From NCBI RefSeq assembly GCF_040802235.1, contig NC_133158.1, forward strand, positions 39,064,001 through 39,128,000: a DNA stretch of 64,000 nt, written 5' to 3'. This document shows positions 10,201 to 22,563 of the stretch, one piece after another; position 1 is the stretch's first letter; each line of letters starts with the position of its first letter. The notes below the pieces were generated by a model. The model did no database searches, was not told the origin of the DNA, and saw nothing but the letters and a program-made list of their open reading frames with translations. A program made the position numbers and the translations under genes. The stretch comes from Manis javanica (lineage: Eukaryota > Chordata > Mammalia > Pholidota > Manidae).

Positions 10201-12974
10201 CTTGAACGCTAAGCTCAGGAACACACTGCCTTCACCTAGCAAATCCAGGCCTTGCTTTATGGTGAGCGTGTCCGAAAAGCCCCTGAGTAAAGTACCTAAG
10301 AAAAACTCATGATGAACAAACTTGTACATGGTGCTTCACATAAAACACCAATTATCTGAATCATTGCACACACAGATCCTCACCCGCTCATCCCCAGACA
10401 GACCAGATATGGGAGACACAGTATCTGAAATCTAAGAACGCCAAAGCAGCAGGGCCAGAGAGTGCAGCCAGTGCCCTCAGATGGACTGCAGGGGTACAAG
10501 CCTGAGGGAGGTGTGCCCAGTCACGTGCTTGTGTCTGTGCACACCATGAGCACAGGGCCACCGGCACCTCAGCAGAAATAGCCCCTGAGGTGCACAGGAT
10601 GAGCAGAGGCTGAGCCTGGCATCAAAACCCTCTTGGGCCAGCTCCCTGGAGGCAGGTCTGTGCTGCTCCAGGCCCTGGGACTCCCAGTGCACGGAGCAGA
10701 GACCATGGGTGACAAGCAGTACAGTACTAAATGGGGCCTCGGGGAAAGGCTCACTGAGGTGCTGTGACTGAAAAGGGGCAAGCACATGAGTTTCCAGGCA
10801 GGGGACAAGGATGAGTTCAGAGGTCATACCCAGTATGTTCTAGAAAGCGAGGCATCAGGTGGCTGACCTCACGAGAACAAGGGGAAGGACAGGAGATGGA
10901 GGGAGCTGGAGCTGGGGCTGGGTTGGGTTGTGCCCAGGGTCAGGCTGTGGGCCCCAAGGTACTGGGAGTGCAGAGTTGGGGGCACAGGGCAGGGACAGCT
11001 GTGCAGAAGAGACCGTGTGGGAGGCTGGCAGCAGGACACCTCACTGGGGTGCTGGGACATGCTCTCCCGGGGAGGCTGAGCAACTGAGCACAGACCCTGT
11101 GTCCTCTTTGCATGTCCACAGCACTCACTCCCAGCAGGCTTCACGAAGGCTGTCACAGCTGCATGCAAGCATCACAGTGCTCTGATGAGAACATCTGGGA
11201 GGGAGCCCCAGAGCCCAGTGGTTTTACCAACATCATGGCACCCAGTCGGGGCCAGAGTCCCACACCAAGGACACTCCTGAAGCCACTGCTGCTGAGGAGG
11301 AGGCACGCTGTAGCTCAGAGCCACTCACCTGCGCGGCCCCCTCCTCCAGTGCCTGCTTCTGCTCTGTGCTTCTGCATCTTGGCTGCATGCATTTTGCTGA
11401 ACTCCAGGCACCCGGGCTAGGACTGTGATCCTCTCCCTCCAGCAGGCACCTCTGATGGTGCAGGGTATCCACACATGCCTGTGTCCACCACCCACACACC
11501 TCCACACACCTCTGTCCCACCAAGAACACACACCTCATTATCTATGAAGTGATAAAACATTCTATATGCTTCCTACAATCAAATTTTGCCACTAAATAAA
11601 GTTAAGTCCTGGTTTAGAACACATACTTTCATGTATACATGTTTCTCCCTCTAGAATATTCTTAAAAAATATTTTTTTTTTTCCAAACCAAATAAACCAA
11701 GAAAATCTCATTTAAATCCACAGGCTGGGAATAAGCACTGTTCTCTACAGCATCTGTCTGCATGGAGGGGAACCAAAGCAGACAGCTGAGGGCCTGCAGG
11801 TGGAGGAGGGACCGGCCTGGGGGCACCTCCTAGCATCTTCAGACAGCTCTCCAAGTTCACACCAAAAGGATCAGCTGCTCCATCTCCTCCTAAGGAGGAG
11901 CCACAGACCACCACCAACACCTGTCCTGAGGCCGGAACACAAGGACAGGCCAGAGGATGGTGACCACAGAGGGAGCCCGACTGTGCCCTGCTTTCAAGGG
12001 CTTCTTCCAAGATCCCACTGTCAGGCTAGCAAAACAGGCAGAACTGAAACACAGTGAAGCCATCGCACCCACCAAAGCAAGGTCCCCGTTCCTTCAGCCC
12101 TGAACAACTGGATATTGGCAGACCACAAACTCACTACTGCAGCCGACTCACACAGAGCCAGACAGGCCCTCCCAGGATCAGCTCCTCAAAAAGCGTGTCC
12201 AAATCCACACAAACACTTCCACCTGGTATCTGTTTATACAGGCCGAACATTTCCTATTTTGTACTGGGAATAGCAGCTTCCTAAATGTTTGACAGAGTAT
12301 TACTTCGCCAGAATGGTGACACTTAATTACATCCAGCCTTAGCTCATTCCCCTGCCACCCTAACACCCCAGGCATATGTACCACCCTGCACAGGCAGGGC
12401 GGCCCAACACCATCTGCCCACTCAGGAGCCTGGCACACCCACCAAAAAGAGCAGCTCTGTCTGCTGCAAGAAGACAAAACCCTGCAGCAACATCAGGCTC
12501 CATGACAAGAGCTCCCAGCGGAACCAATGTGTCACTAGGGAGAGTGCGTGTCTGCAGGGGGAAAGGGTGCTGGCTCAGAGCAACAGGGCTGCACCCAGAA
12601 ATTCCCTTTTGTCTGAAACTTGAAGTCCCTGCCAGAGGGGAAGGCCCTGCACTGATACATGGCAGAGGGTGTAGTGAAGCACCAAGAAAGGGGATCTGAG
12701 GTGCCATGCGCATGACAGGAGCCCCACAAAACCAAGCCTCACTGCAAGGGTCTGAAACTTACATCTGACCCAGAATTTGGTGCATAGGCACATCCACATT
12801 TTTCTAGGATTAAGAGACCCAAAGCCTTTGCCAAGGAGTTTGGCCAAAAAAAACCTCTAAAGCCACCGTTGTAACCCATCTCATGAAGAAAGTGACCACT
12901 CACAGTGGCAGTGCGGGAGACACACTTGCACACACACACGCAGAGCCAATGGGTGGTTGAAGGGCGGGCCTCAC
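10201..12974 (-). other. PCNT intron, mostly unique
   Basis: No exon needed by the reading frame lies here, because the exons at 12975-13515 and 7193-7345 join in phase 0. A strong donor-like site (GCGCAG|GTGAGT in minus sense, about 11328) follows a short open stretch, but I could not match the peptide to pericentrin. Confidence 0.55.
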
Positions 12975-13515
12975 CTGACGGGCTTCTCGGCCATCCCCAC
13001 ATTCAGCGCTCACTTCCAGGCTCGGGCCGTGCTTGGCAGGAGGAAGCTCCCCGTCAGGCTCCTGCTGGAGGTGCTCCACCTCCCCGGTCAGGGTTGCTGG
13101 ACAGGGAGGACCCTTTCTGTACAGCTGCTTCTCCAGGTCTGACTGCAAGAGCTCGAGGGCCCGCCTGTGCTCATCCCGTATGCCCTGGATCTCAGATAAG
13201 TAACAAGACTCCAAAGAGTCCAGGTGTGACAAATGTCTGGTTTCCAGAGCGCTGATTTCAGCAGCATGTTCTGTCTGCAGTTCAGCCACACGAGCTTCCA
13301 AAAGAGCCCGCTGCTCACTCTCGAATGAAGCCTTCAGTGCCTCAACCTCGGCCTGGTGCCTTGTCTCAAGCTCCATCGTCAAGGACAGAACATGCTGCTG
13401 GTGCTTCCCCTGAAGGAGCCGGAGCTCACTGGCGTGCGTCTCCTGGGCCTCCCGCAGGACGGCATCCTGCTCCGCCGTGAACTTCTCTGTGATTTCTTTA
13501 CGTTCTTCTAAAAAC
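12975..13515 (-). CDS. PCNT: PCNT coding exon (eleventh in window)
   Basis: 541 bp. The acceptor is CATCTCAG|GTTTTTAG (start 13515) and the donor is CGTCAG|GTGAGG (end 12975). The first base completes an arginine codon left by the upstream exon, and 180 full codons follow. The peptide begins FLEERKEITEKFTAEQDAV and includes AARVAELQTEHAAE-like and HLDSLESCYLSEIQ phrases that are near-identical to human pericentrin. It is rich in E, Q, L and R heptads, so a long coiled coil. The last 40 residues are much less conserved. Pericentrin scaffolds the pericentriolar material and anchors gamma-tubulin complexes. The C-terminal centrosome-targeting PACT domain is outside the window. Confidence 0.98.
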
Positions 13516-14584
13516 CTGAGATGACATGCAAAGTGAACAGATAGCAAAACAGAGTCATAACAGCACAAGCCACGCAGTGATGCACCTACTCACGTCTCCT
13601 ACAGGAAGCACCCCTTGCCCTCCTCTGGGATCTTAACTGTCCTACTTCTTATCTCTCTGCACAAATGGCCTGAGGGCATCCCCTACAGAGACGTGAAGAG
13701 TGAAGGCACCACGTGAAGCCAGGGAAGTTCAGAGGTCAGAGCTAGTTACCCCTGCTTGCAGGCTGAAGTGGAGACACGGGATCCACAGCAAGAAAGCACA
13801 GATGTGTGCACACATACACTCCCAGCAGACACCAGAGTCAGCAGACACTGCCTACCCACAGGGATGACCTTGAAAGGAAGGGATGGCAGCATGGCTCACG
13901 AAAGCCCACAAGGCCACAGACAGTGTTCAAAAGAACCCAGATAAACTCTCCTGTTGTGAATGAAGGGACATGAATTAAAGAGAGCCCCAGGTAGTGCTGG
14001 CAGCCAAAACAGACCCAGGCAGGAGGCTGGCTCCGAATCAGGCACCTAGACTCCCATCAGGATTGGGGGTACCTGGAGTGCCCATGGGTGCCCTTACACA
14101 TTGTGAGGTATCCTAACATTTGACAGGTTCACATGAATGGCAGGAGCTGCTTCTATGTGAGAGCTTCCCATCCCACCTGGGCAGCGTTTCCACTGGCCGC
14201 ACAGCCCCCACCACATGGAAGAGCACCAGTGTCAGCGCCCACCCAGCTGGCATGTGGAGGTCAGGGTTCAGAATCACATTCTCAGACCCCAAAGCCAGAG
14301 CCCTGGGCACCCCCAGGATGCTGGGGGGCAGCGGACAGACGAGCAGCAGCGGAACTAGCAGCAAAGAGTGCAGGGCTCATGGGAGCCAGCACTGGCAGGC
14401 AAGGGCCAAGCCACGCTTCAAATCTGCTTAGGCATGTGTATTTGTTCTAGAAAAAAGCTTATTTTAAAGACATTTCTGTTTGAGTTTAAAAAAACGCAAA
14501 GCATTGTGTGTCCTGATGATAAATGAGGCCTAAGGTTTGGCCATGGAGGCTTTAAAACATGCAAGCAAATAATAAAAATGCCAC
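13516..14584 (-). other. PCNT intron, unique sequence
   Basis: Nothing recognisable apart from the left target duplication of L1 no. 2 at its end. Confidence 0.6.
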
Positions 14585-15226
14585 AAAAGATGATTCGTAG
14601 TTGGAGGATTCTCAAGATGGCAGCATGAGTAGGGTGGTGGAAATCTCCTCCCAAAAGCATACGTATTTTGAAAATACAATGACTACAACTATTCCTAAAA
14701 GAGTGACCAGAAGATAAGAGTACACGTGCCAGGCTACATCTGTGAGAGCCTAACATCTCATGGAAAAGGGTAGGATACAAAGCCGTGACCCGAGCACTCC
14801 CCCCACCCCAGACCACTGGAGGGAGGAAGGGAATCAGAGTGGGGAGGGAGTGGAAGCACAGGGCTGCTAAATAACAGGCCCTGGTGGTCTGCCCCAGGAG
14901 CACAGACACATTGCATAGTGCACTGGATATTGGAGGAGAGGAAAAGCAAGGTTTGAGACTGAGACTATGAACAGGTTCCCACAGCCAGCTGCCCTGGGAC
15001 AAAAGAAAACCAGGTGCTTTAAAAGTCTTAAAGGGACAAGGGTTTAACAGGTGCACAAAATCATCCTGGCATAATCAGCCCAGCAGACTGGGAACTTTAA
15101 GGCACATCAGGCACCCTAACCCCATGGGTGGCAACACAGCTCTGAAGCCTCTCGCGGCGATAAGCACCCTGCCATTCCTTCCCCCTTGTCAACAATGCAA
15201 TCAAAGCAGCTGACCCACCATTGCTA

Positions 15227-15790
15227 CAGAACAGCCAGGGAGCAGCCCCACCTACAGCAACCACACAGCTTAGCAATGAGGCTTCTCCTTGCACGCACTT
15301 GACCAGCACAGATAGCAGAGGCTGGCGCAGAGTCCGGGAGTCACAAACGGGCTTTGATCTCGTGGCAGAACATGTGCCACTCATCTGCAACCCCTGTCAG
15401 TGCCCTATGCCATTGCAAGGGCCGCCCAGCCCACAGCAGCTCAAGGGATTAACCCAGAGGCTGCTCCCTGTGCGTGGTTGACTGGCACAGACAGCAGAGA
15501 TGGGTGTGGAGACCGGGAGGTGAAAAGGGGCTTTGCTCTTCTGCCAGAACACACTCTGCTGGCCTGCGACCCCCACCAGTGCCCTAGGCCATCCCAGGGG
15601 CCGCCCCACCCACAGCAGATTAGCGAGATTAGAGTATTAACCCAGAGGCTGCTCCCTGTATGAGGTTAACCAGCACAGACAGCAGAGACAGGCAAGGTGA
15701 CCAGCAAGCAGGAAGGGACTTTGTTCTTGCAGCTGACACACATGTCACTTCTTGGCAATCACTCCTACTGCCATGAAAAGGCAGAAGAAC
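15227..15790 (+). repeat. Tandem monomers in L1 5' UTR
   Basis: Three diverged units of about 180-190 bp. The marker CCAGCACAGATAGCAGAG (and variants) recurs at 15303, 15482 and 15670, and GGCTGCTCCCTGT-like text recurs near 15278, 15458 and 15645. Each unit also carries a GCC(G)CCCA...CACAGCAG segment. Tandem promoter monomers are well known in mouse L1. Here they lie about 0.6 kb inside the 5' UTR, not at its extreme 5' end. Confidence 0.75.
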
Positions 15791-17230
15791 CTTGTTCAGT
15801 CCAAAATCCCTCAAACACCAGAGAGAGGACTTGGTGAGACTGAAATCACCAATCTTCCTGAAAAATAATTCAAAATAAAAGTCATAAGTATACTGATGGA
15901 GCTACAGAGAAATATTCAAGAGCTAAGGGATGAATTCAGGAGGGCAATAACAGAAATGAAACAAACAATGGAAGGACTTAAGAGCATACTGGATGAGGTG
16001 CAAGAGACTGTTAATGGAATAGAGATCAGAGAACAGAAATAGAGAAGCTGAAGCACAGAGAGATAAAAGGATCTCTAGGATTGAAAGAATATTAAGAGAA
16101 CTGTGTGACCAATCCAAATGGAACAACATTCGCATTATAGGGGTAACAGAAGAAGAAAGAGAAAAAGGGATAGAAAATGTCTTTGAAGGAATAATCACTG
16201 AAAACTTTCCCAAGCTGGGGAAGGAAATAGTCTCTCAGACCATGGAAGTCCATACATCTCCCAACACAAAGGACCAAAGGAGGACAATGGCAAAGATCAA
16301 AGACAAGGACAGTGTATTAAAAGCAGCCAGAGAGAAAAAAGATCACCTACAAAGGAAAGCACATCAGGCTATCTTCAGACTTCTCAGCAGAAACCTTACA
16401 GACCAGAAGGGAGTGGCATGATATATTAAATGCAGTGAAACAGAAGGGCCTAGAACCAAGAATACTGTATCCAGCAAGATTATCATTTAAATTTTAAGGA
16501 GGGATTAAACAATTTCCAGATAAGCAGAAGTTGAGGGAATTTACTTCCCACAAACCATCTCTACAATGTATTTTAAAGGGACTGATCTAGATGGGAGTAA
16601 GCCTAAGGCTAAATAGATGTCACCAGAGAAAATAAAATCACAGCAAAGAAAGTAGACCAACCAAATACTAATTAAATGCAAAATAAAATCAGCTATCCAC
16701 AAAATCAGTCAAGGGAAACACAAAACAGTACAGAATAAAACACTTAACATATAAAGAGTGGAGGAGGAAGAATGGAGAGAAATAAAGAATCACCAGACTG
16801 TGTTTATAATAGTGTAATAAGTGAGTTAAGTTAGAAGGTTAGATAGTAACAAAGCTGCCCTTCAACATTTGGTAACAACGAATCCAAAGCCTGCAATGGT
16901 AATAGGTACATATCTACTGATAATCACCCTAAATGTAAATGGACTGAGTGCACCAATCAAAAGACACAGAGTAAAAGAATGGATAAAAAAGCAAGACCCA
17001 TCTATATGCTGCATACAAGAGACTGACTTCAAACCCAAAGACATACACAGACTAAAAGTGAAGGGATGAAAAAAGGTATTTCATGAAAAACACAGAGAAA
17101 AAAGCAGCTGTTGCAGTACTTGTATCAGACAAAATAGACTTCAAAACAAAGAAAGTACTAAGAGACAAAGAAGGACATTACATAATGATAAAGGGCACAG
17201 TCCACCGAGAGGATAGAACTATTATAAATA

Positions 17231-17367
17231 TCTCTGCACCCACTGACTGTAACGGGGTATGTGGGGGGGACTTGATAATGGGGGGAGTCTAGTAATCATA
17301 ATGTTGTTCAAGTAATTGTACATTAATGATATCAAAATTAAAAAATTAAAAAAAATCTATGCACCCA
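17231..17367 (+). mobile_element. Short L1 3'-end insertion nested in L1 no. 2
   Basis: Bases 17243-17355 are the last part of an L1 3' UTR with an A-rich tail, inserted into the ORF2 endonuclease region. They are flanked by TCTCTGCACCCA (17231-17242) and TCTATGCACCCA (17356-17367). The host ORF2 text (IYAPNTG) resumes after the second copy. It is an extreme 5'-truncated retroposition. Confidence 0.9.
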
Positions 17368-20300
17368 ACACAGGATCACCTACATATGCAAAACAAATAC
17401 TAACAGAATTAAAGGAGGAAACAGAATGCAATGCCTTCATTTTAGGAGACTTCAACACACCACTCACTCCAAAGGACAGAACAACCAGACAGAAAATAAG
17501 TAAGGACACAGAGGCACTGAACAATACACTAGAACAGATGGACCTAACAGACATCTGTAGAACTCTACACCCAAAAGTAGCAGGATACACATTTTTCTCA
17601 AGTGCACATGGAACATTTTCCAGAATAGAACACACACTTGGCCCAAAAAAGAGCTTCAGTAAATTCAAAAAGATTGGAATTATACCAACCAACTTCTCAG
17701 ATCACAAAGGTGTAAAACTAGAAATAAACTGTACAAAGAAAACAAAAAGGCTCAAAAACACATGGAGGCTTGACATGCTCCAAAATAATCAAGGGATCAA
17801 TGACCAAATTAAAACAGATCAAGCAATATATGGAGACAAATGAAAACAATAGCACAAGGCCCCAACTTCTGTGGGATGCAGCAAAGACAGTTCTAAGAGA
17901 AAAGCATATAGCAATTCAGGCATATTTAAAGAAGGAAAAACAATCCCAAATGAATAGTCTAAATTCACAATTCTGAAACTGACAAAAGAAGAACAAATGA
18001 GGCCCAAAGTCAACAGAAGGAGGGACATAATAAATACCACAGAAGAAATAAATAAAATTGAGAAGAATAAAATAGAAAAAATCAATGAAACAAAGAGCTG
18101 GTTCTTTGAGAAAGTAAACAAAACAGATAAACCTCTAGCCAGACTTACTAAGACAAAAAGAGAATCTACACACATAAACAGAATCAGAAATGAGAAAGGA
18201 AAAATCACAATGGACAACACAGAAATATAAAGTTTTATTAGAGAATACTATGAAAATCTATATGCTAACAAAATGGATAACCTAGAAGAAATGGACAACT
18301 TTCAAGAAAAATACAACCTTCCAAGACTGACCAAGGAAGAAAGAGAAAACCTAAACAGACCAATTACCAGCAACAAACTGAACTGGTAATCAAAAAACTA
18401 CCCAAGAACAAAACTCCTGGATGAGATGGACACATTGCTGAACTTTATTAGACATTTAAAGGAGACATAATACCATTCTCCTTAAAGTTTTCTAAAAAAC
18501 AGAAGAGGAGGGAATACTCCCAAACTCATTCTATGAAGCTAGCATCACTCTTATACCAAAACCAGGCAAAGACACCACAAAAAAGAAAACTACAGACCAA
18601 TATCCCTGATGAATATAGATGCAAAAATACTCAACAAAATATTAGCAAACAAATTCAAAAATAAATCAAGAGGATCATACACTATGATCAACTGGGATTC
18701 ATCCCAGGGATGCAAGGATGGTACAACATTCAAAAATCCATCATCATCCACCACATCAACAAAAAGAAAGACAAAAACCACATGATCATATCCATACATG
18801 CTGAAAAAGCATTTGACAAAATTCAACATCTGTTCATGATAAAAACTCTCAACAAAATGGATATAGTGCAAGCACCCTCAACATAATAAAGTCCAAAGCC
18901 CATATATGACAAACCCAAACCCACAGCCAACATCATATTTAACAGTGAGGAGCTGAAGGCTTTTTCTCTAAGATCAGGAACAAGGCAAAGATGCCCACTC
19001 TACCCACTTTTATTCAACATAGTTCTGGAGGTCCTAGCCACGGCAATCAGACAACACAAAGAAATAAAAGGCATCCAGACTGGTAAAGAAGAAGTTATAA
19101 ACTGTCACTGTTTGCAGATGACATGATATTGTACACAAAAAACCTTAAGAATCCACTCCAAAACTACTAGATCTAATATCCGAATTCAGCAAAGTTGCAG
19201 GATACAAAATTAATACACAAAAATCTGTTGCATTCCTATACGCTAATGATGAACTAGCAGAAAGAGAAATTAGGAAAACAATTCCATTCACAATTGCATC
19301 AAAAAGAACAAAATACCTAAGAATAAACCTAACCAAGGAAGTGAAAGACCTATACCCTGAAAACTATGGAACACTTAAAAGAAATTAAAGAGAACACTAA
19401 TAAATGGAAATTCATCCCATGCTCTTGGCTAGGAAGAATTTATATTGTCAAAATGGCCATCCTGCCTAAAGCAATCTATAGACTCAATGCAATCCCTATC
19501 AAAATACCAAAAGCATTCTTCAATGAACTAGAACAAATAGTTCTAAAATTCATATGGAACTACAAAAGACCCCAAATAGCCAAAGCAATCCTGAGAAGGA
19601 AGAATAAAGCAGGGGGAATTACGCTCCCTGACTTCAAGCTCTACTACAAAGCCACAGTAATCAAGACAACTTGGTACTGGCACAAGAACAGAGCCACAGA
19701 CGAGTGGAACAGACTAGAGAGTCCAGATATTAACCCAAGCATACATGGTTGATTAATATATGATAAAGGAGTCATGGATATACAATGGGGAAATGACAGC
19801 CTCTTCAACAGATGGCGTTGGCAAAACCGGACAGCTACATGTAAGAGAATGAAACTGGATCACTGTCTAACCCCATACACAAAAGGAAATTAGAAATGGA
19901 TCAAAGACCTGAATGCAAGTCATGAAACCATAAAACTCTCAGAAAAAAACATAGGCAAAAATCTCTTGGACATAAACATGAGCAACTTCTTCATGAACAT
20001 ATCTCCCCGGGCAAGGGAAACAAAAGCAAAAATGAACAAGTGGGACTATATGAAACTAAAAAGCTTCTGTACAGCAAGAATACCATCAGTAGAACAAAAC
20101 GACATCCTACAGTATGGGAGAATATATTCATAAATGACAGATCCAATAAAAGGCTGTCATCCAAAATATATAAAGAGCTCATGCACCTCAACAAACAAAA
20201 AGAAAATAATCCAAAAAAAAATGGGCACAGGATCTGAACAGACACTTCTCCAAAGCAGAAATTCAGATGGCCAACAGACACATGAAAAGATGCTCCACAT

Positions 20301-21451
20301 CACTAATCATCAGGGAAATGCAAATTAAAACCCCAATGAGATATCACCTCACACCAGTTAGGATGGCCAACATCCAAAAGACAAACAACTACAGATGCTG
20401 GTGAGGATGCATAGAAAGGGGAACCCTCCTACACTGCTGGTGGGAATGTCAACTAGTTCAACCATTGCGGAAAGCAGTATGGAGGTTCCTCAAAAAGTTC
20501 AAACTAGAAATACCATTTGACCCGGGAATTCCACTTCTAAGAATTTACCCTAGGAATGCAGCAGCCCAGTTTGAAAAAGACAGGTGCACCCTATGTTTAT
20601 CGCGGCACTATTTACAATAGCCAAGAAATGGAAGCAACCTAAGTGTCCATCAGTAGATGAATGGATAAAGAAGATGTGGTACATATACACAATGGAATAT
20701 TATTCAGCCATAAGAAGAAAACAAATCCTACAGTTGCAACAACATGGATGGGGCTAGAGGGTATTATGCTCAGTGAAATAAGCCAAGCGGAGAAAGACAA
20801 ATACCAAATGATTTCACTCATCTGTGGAGCATAAGAACAAAGCAAAACTGAAGGAACGAAACAGCAGCAGACTCACAGAACCCAAGAATGGACTAACAGT
20901 TACCAAAGGGAAAGGGACTGGGGAGGATGGGTGGGAAGGGAGAGATAACGGGGAAAACGGGGCATTACAATTAGCATGTATAGTGTTGGGGGGCATGGGG
21001 AGGGCTGTACAACACAGAGAAGACAAGTACTGATCCTATAGCATCTTACTACACTGATGGACAGTGACTATAATGGGGTTTGTGGGGGGACTTGGTGATA
21101 GGGGGAGTCTAGTAACCACAATGTTGCTTATGTAAGTGTATATTAATGATACAAAAAAAAAAAGATGATTCATAGTCATGTCCATCACAGGGATGACCGC
21201 CAGAGGGTGCAAATGCCATCTACACCAGGATATCTGGCTACAGGATGCAGCTTCGCTGTCACTGTTCTGGGATGGACACCAAGGGCTCAGAGCACGGTTC
21301 GTCACCTTTGGCTCTGCTGCCTGGCAGGCTACTGAGAACCCAGCACACATCTTCCCAGGGGACTGGCCTCTCTCCTCTGAAGTGGGAGGCTCACCTAGGA
21401 ACCTGGCAGGTGCCTCAATACGTAACACATCGCTGCAGGAAGATCACCCAC

Positions 21452-21921
21452 CTGCTCTGGGCCAGCATCAGCTGGAGGGCACAGTCCTCCTTCAGGTGGA
21501 GCACAGTGAGCTCCCGGTCATGGTGGGCAGAGGCCAGACCACCCCCCGGCTCCCGGCCACAGTGACTGCACTGAGGGGACTCGTCCCCAGCCAGCCCGAG
21601 CTCTAGCTGCCTCAGGCGGCCCTGCTGCTCCTTCAGGGACCCCTCCAGGTCCAGAATCTGGGCTGCCTGCCGATCCTGAAGTTGCCTCATTTCGGTTTCT
21701 CGAAGCTCGAACCTGTTTACTATTGACTCTTTCTCAGACTCAGCCTGTTCCCTCAGGTCGCGCAGCATCAGGGTCAGTTTCTCTTCAGCTTCTCTCTTGG
21801 AGGCCTCACTTGTAGCTTTCCACTCTGCTTCTCTTTCCCTGAATTCTTCTTTCATTAGCTGTATCTTCTCCTTAGCTTTCTTCAGTTCTTCCTGGTGATC
21901 TTCAACTAAATCATGTTTTAC
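21452..21921 (-). CDS. PCNT: PCNT coding exon (tenth in window; first after the frame gap)
   Basis: 470 bp. The acceptor is TTTCTCCAG|GTAAAACATG (start 21921, phase 0) and the donor is CAGAGCAG|GTGGGT (end 21452, two bases of an arginine codon left over, completed by the G at 13515). The peptide VKHDLVEDHQEELKKAKEK onward closely follows human pericentrin, including REAEEKLTLML, the FELRETEMRQLQDRQAAQ heptads and a CSHCGREP motif. It is a coiled-coil segment. The upstream exon found (25676-25919) ends in phase 2, so at least one exon between them is missing from what I can recognise. A direct join would read TGG TAA, an immediate stop. Confidence 0.98.
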
Positions 21922-22563
21922 CTGGAGAAAACACGAATTCATTGAAGAGGGAAGAAATTAAAGGGACAGATTATTGGCAGAAATGACTCGAATCCAGCTC
22001 GGCAGGCAGGAAAACTCCCAGGACATAGGGGCATCATGCCAAGCGGAGCGGTGGGAGACCTCTCGTGCTGATGGGGACAGAAGGAGCTGAGCACGAGCAG
22101 GTGCAACTATTCGCCCAAGTGAAATGCATCCATTCTGGCACCTACAGCAACTGTTATCTCTGGAGTTGGCAGCCTAGACAGGAATTAACTGAACACATAC
22201 ACAAGTGGAGCAAAAACAGGGGTGGGGGGCTTTCTTTGTTGTGCCAAGAGCAGCAATAGGGGGAAATCAGACACATTACAGGTCTTCCATTGAGGGAAGG
22301 CCAACTGCCCCAGGGAGAGCAGAGCCATCATCACAAGGGGAAGAGAAGCCCAAGAGAGGGTAGCAAACAGGGCAATGGTTTCAAGCCTCTGCACACATTA
22401 TATCCCAGGATAAACAGGGAACTTGAGCAAAAGGATGATGAACCAACACATACTTTAAAAGGTATCTTGTGAAAAGGGAGATGAATCTGAAAGTTAAAGA
22501 TAAACAAAGTTCCTGATTTTCAAAAAAGGGAAGAAAGTAAATACACTACTGAACATCATCAAA
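21922..22563 (-). other. PCNT intron, unique sequence
   Basis: Searched by eye in all minus frames for the expected missing pericentrin segment. Nothing similar was found, and no repeat was recognised. Confidence 0.55.

Larger units (their letters stand above)
14585..21176 (+). mobile_element. Full-length L1 no. 2 with target-site duplication
   Basis: The element spans about 14602-21159 (6.56 kb) and is flanked by AAAAGATGATTCGTAGT (14585-14601) and AAAAGATGATTCATAGT (21160-21176), 16 of 17 identical, the one difference being a CpG decay. It starts with the typical AAGATGGCAGCATGAGTAG. The 5' UTR is GC-rich with repeated units. A degraded ORF1 runs from about 15900 to 16590, and ORF2 from 16869 to about 20830 with many stops and indels. 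The 3' UTR ends ATTAATGATAC plus a short A-run. It is antisense to PCNT and sits between the exons at 13515 and 21452. It is clearly older and more decayed than L1 no. 1. Confidence 0.97.
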
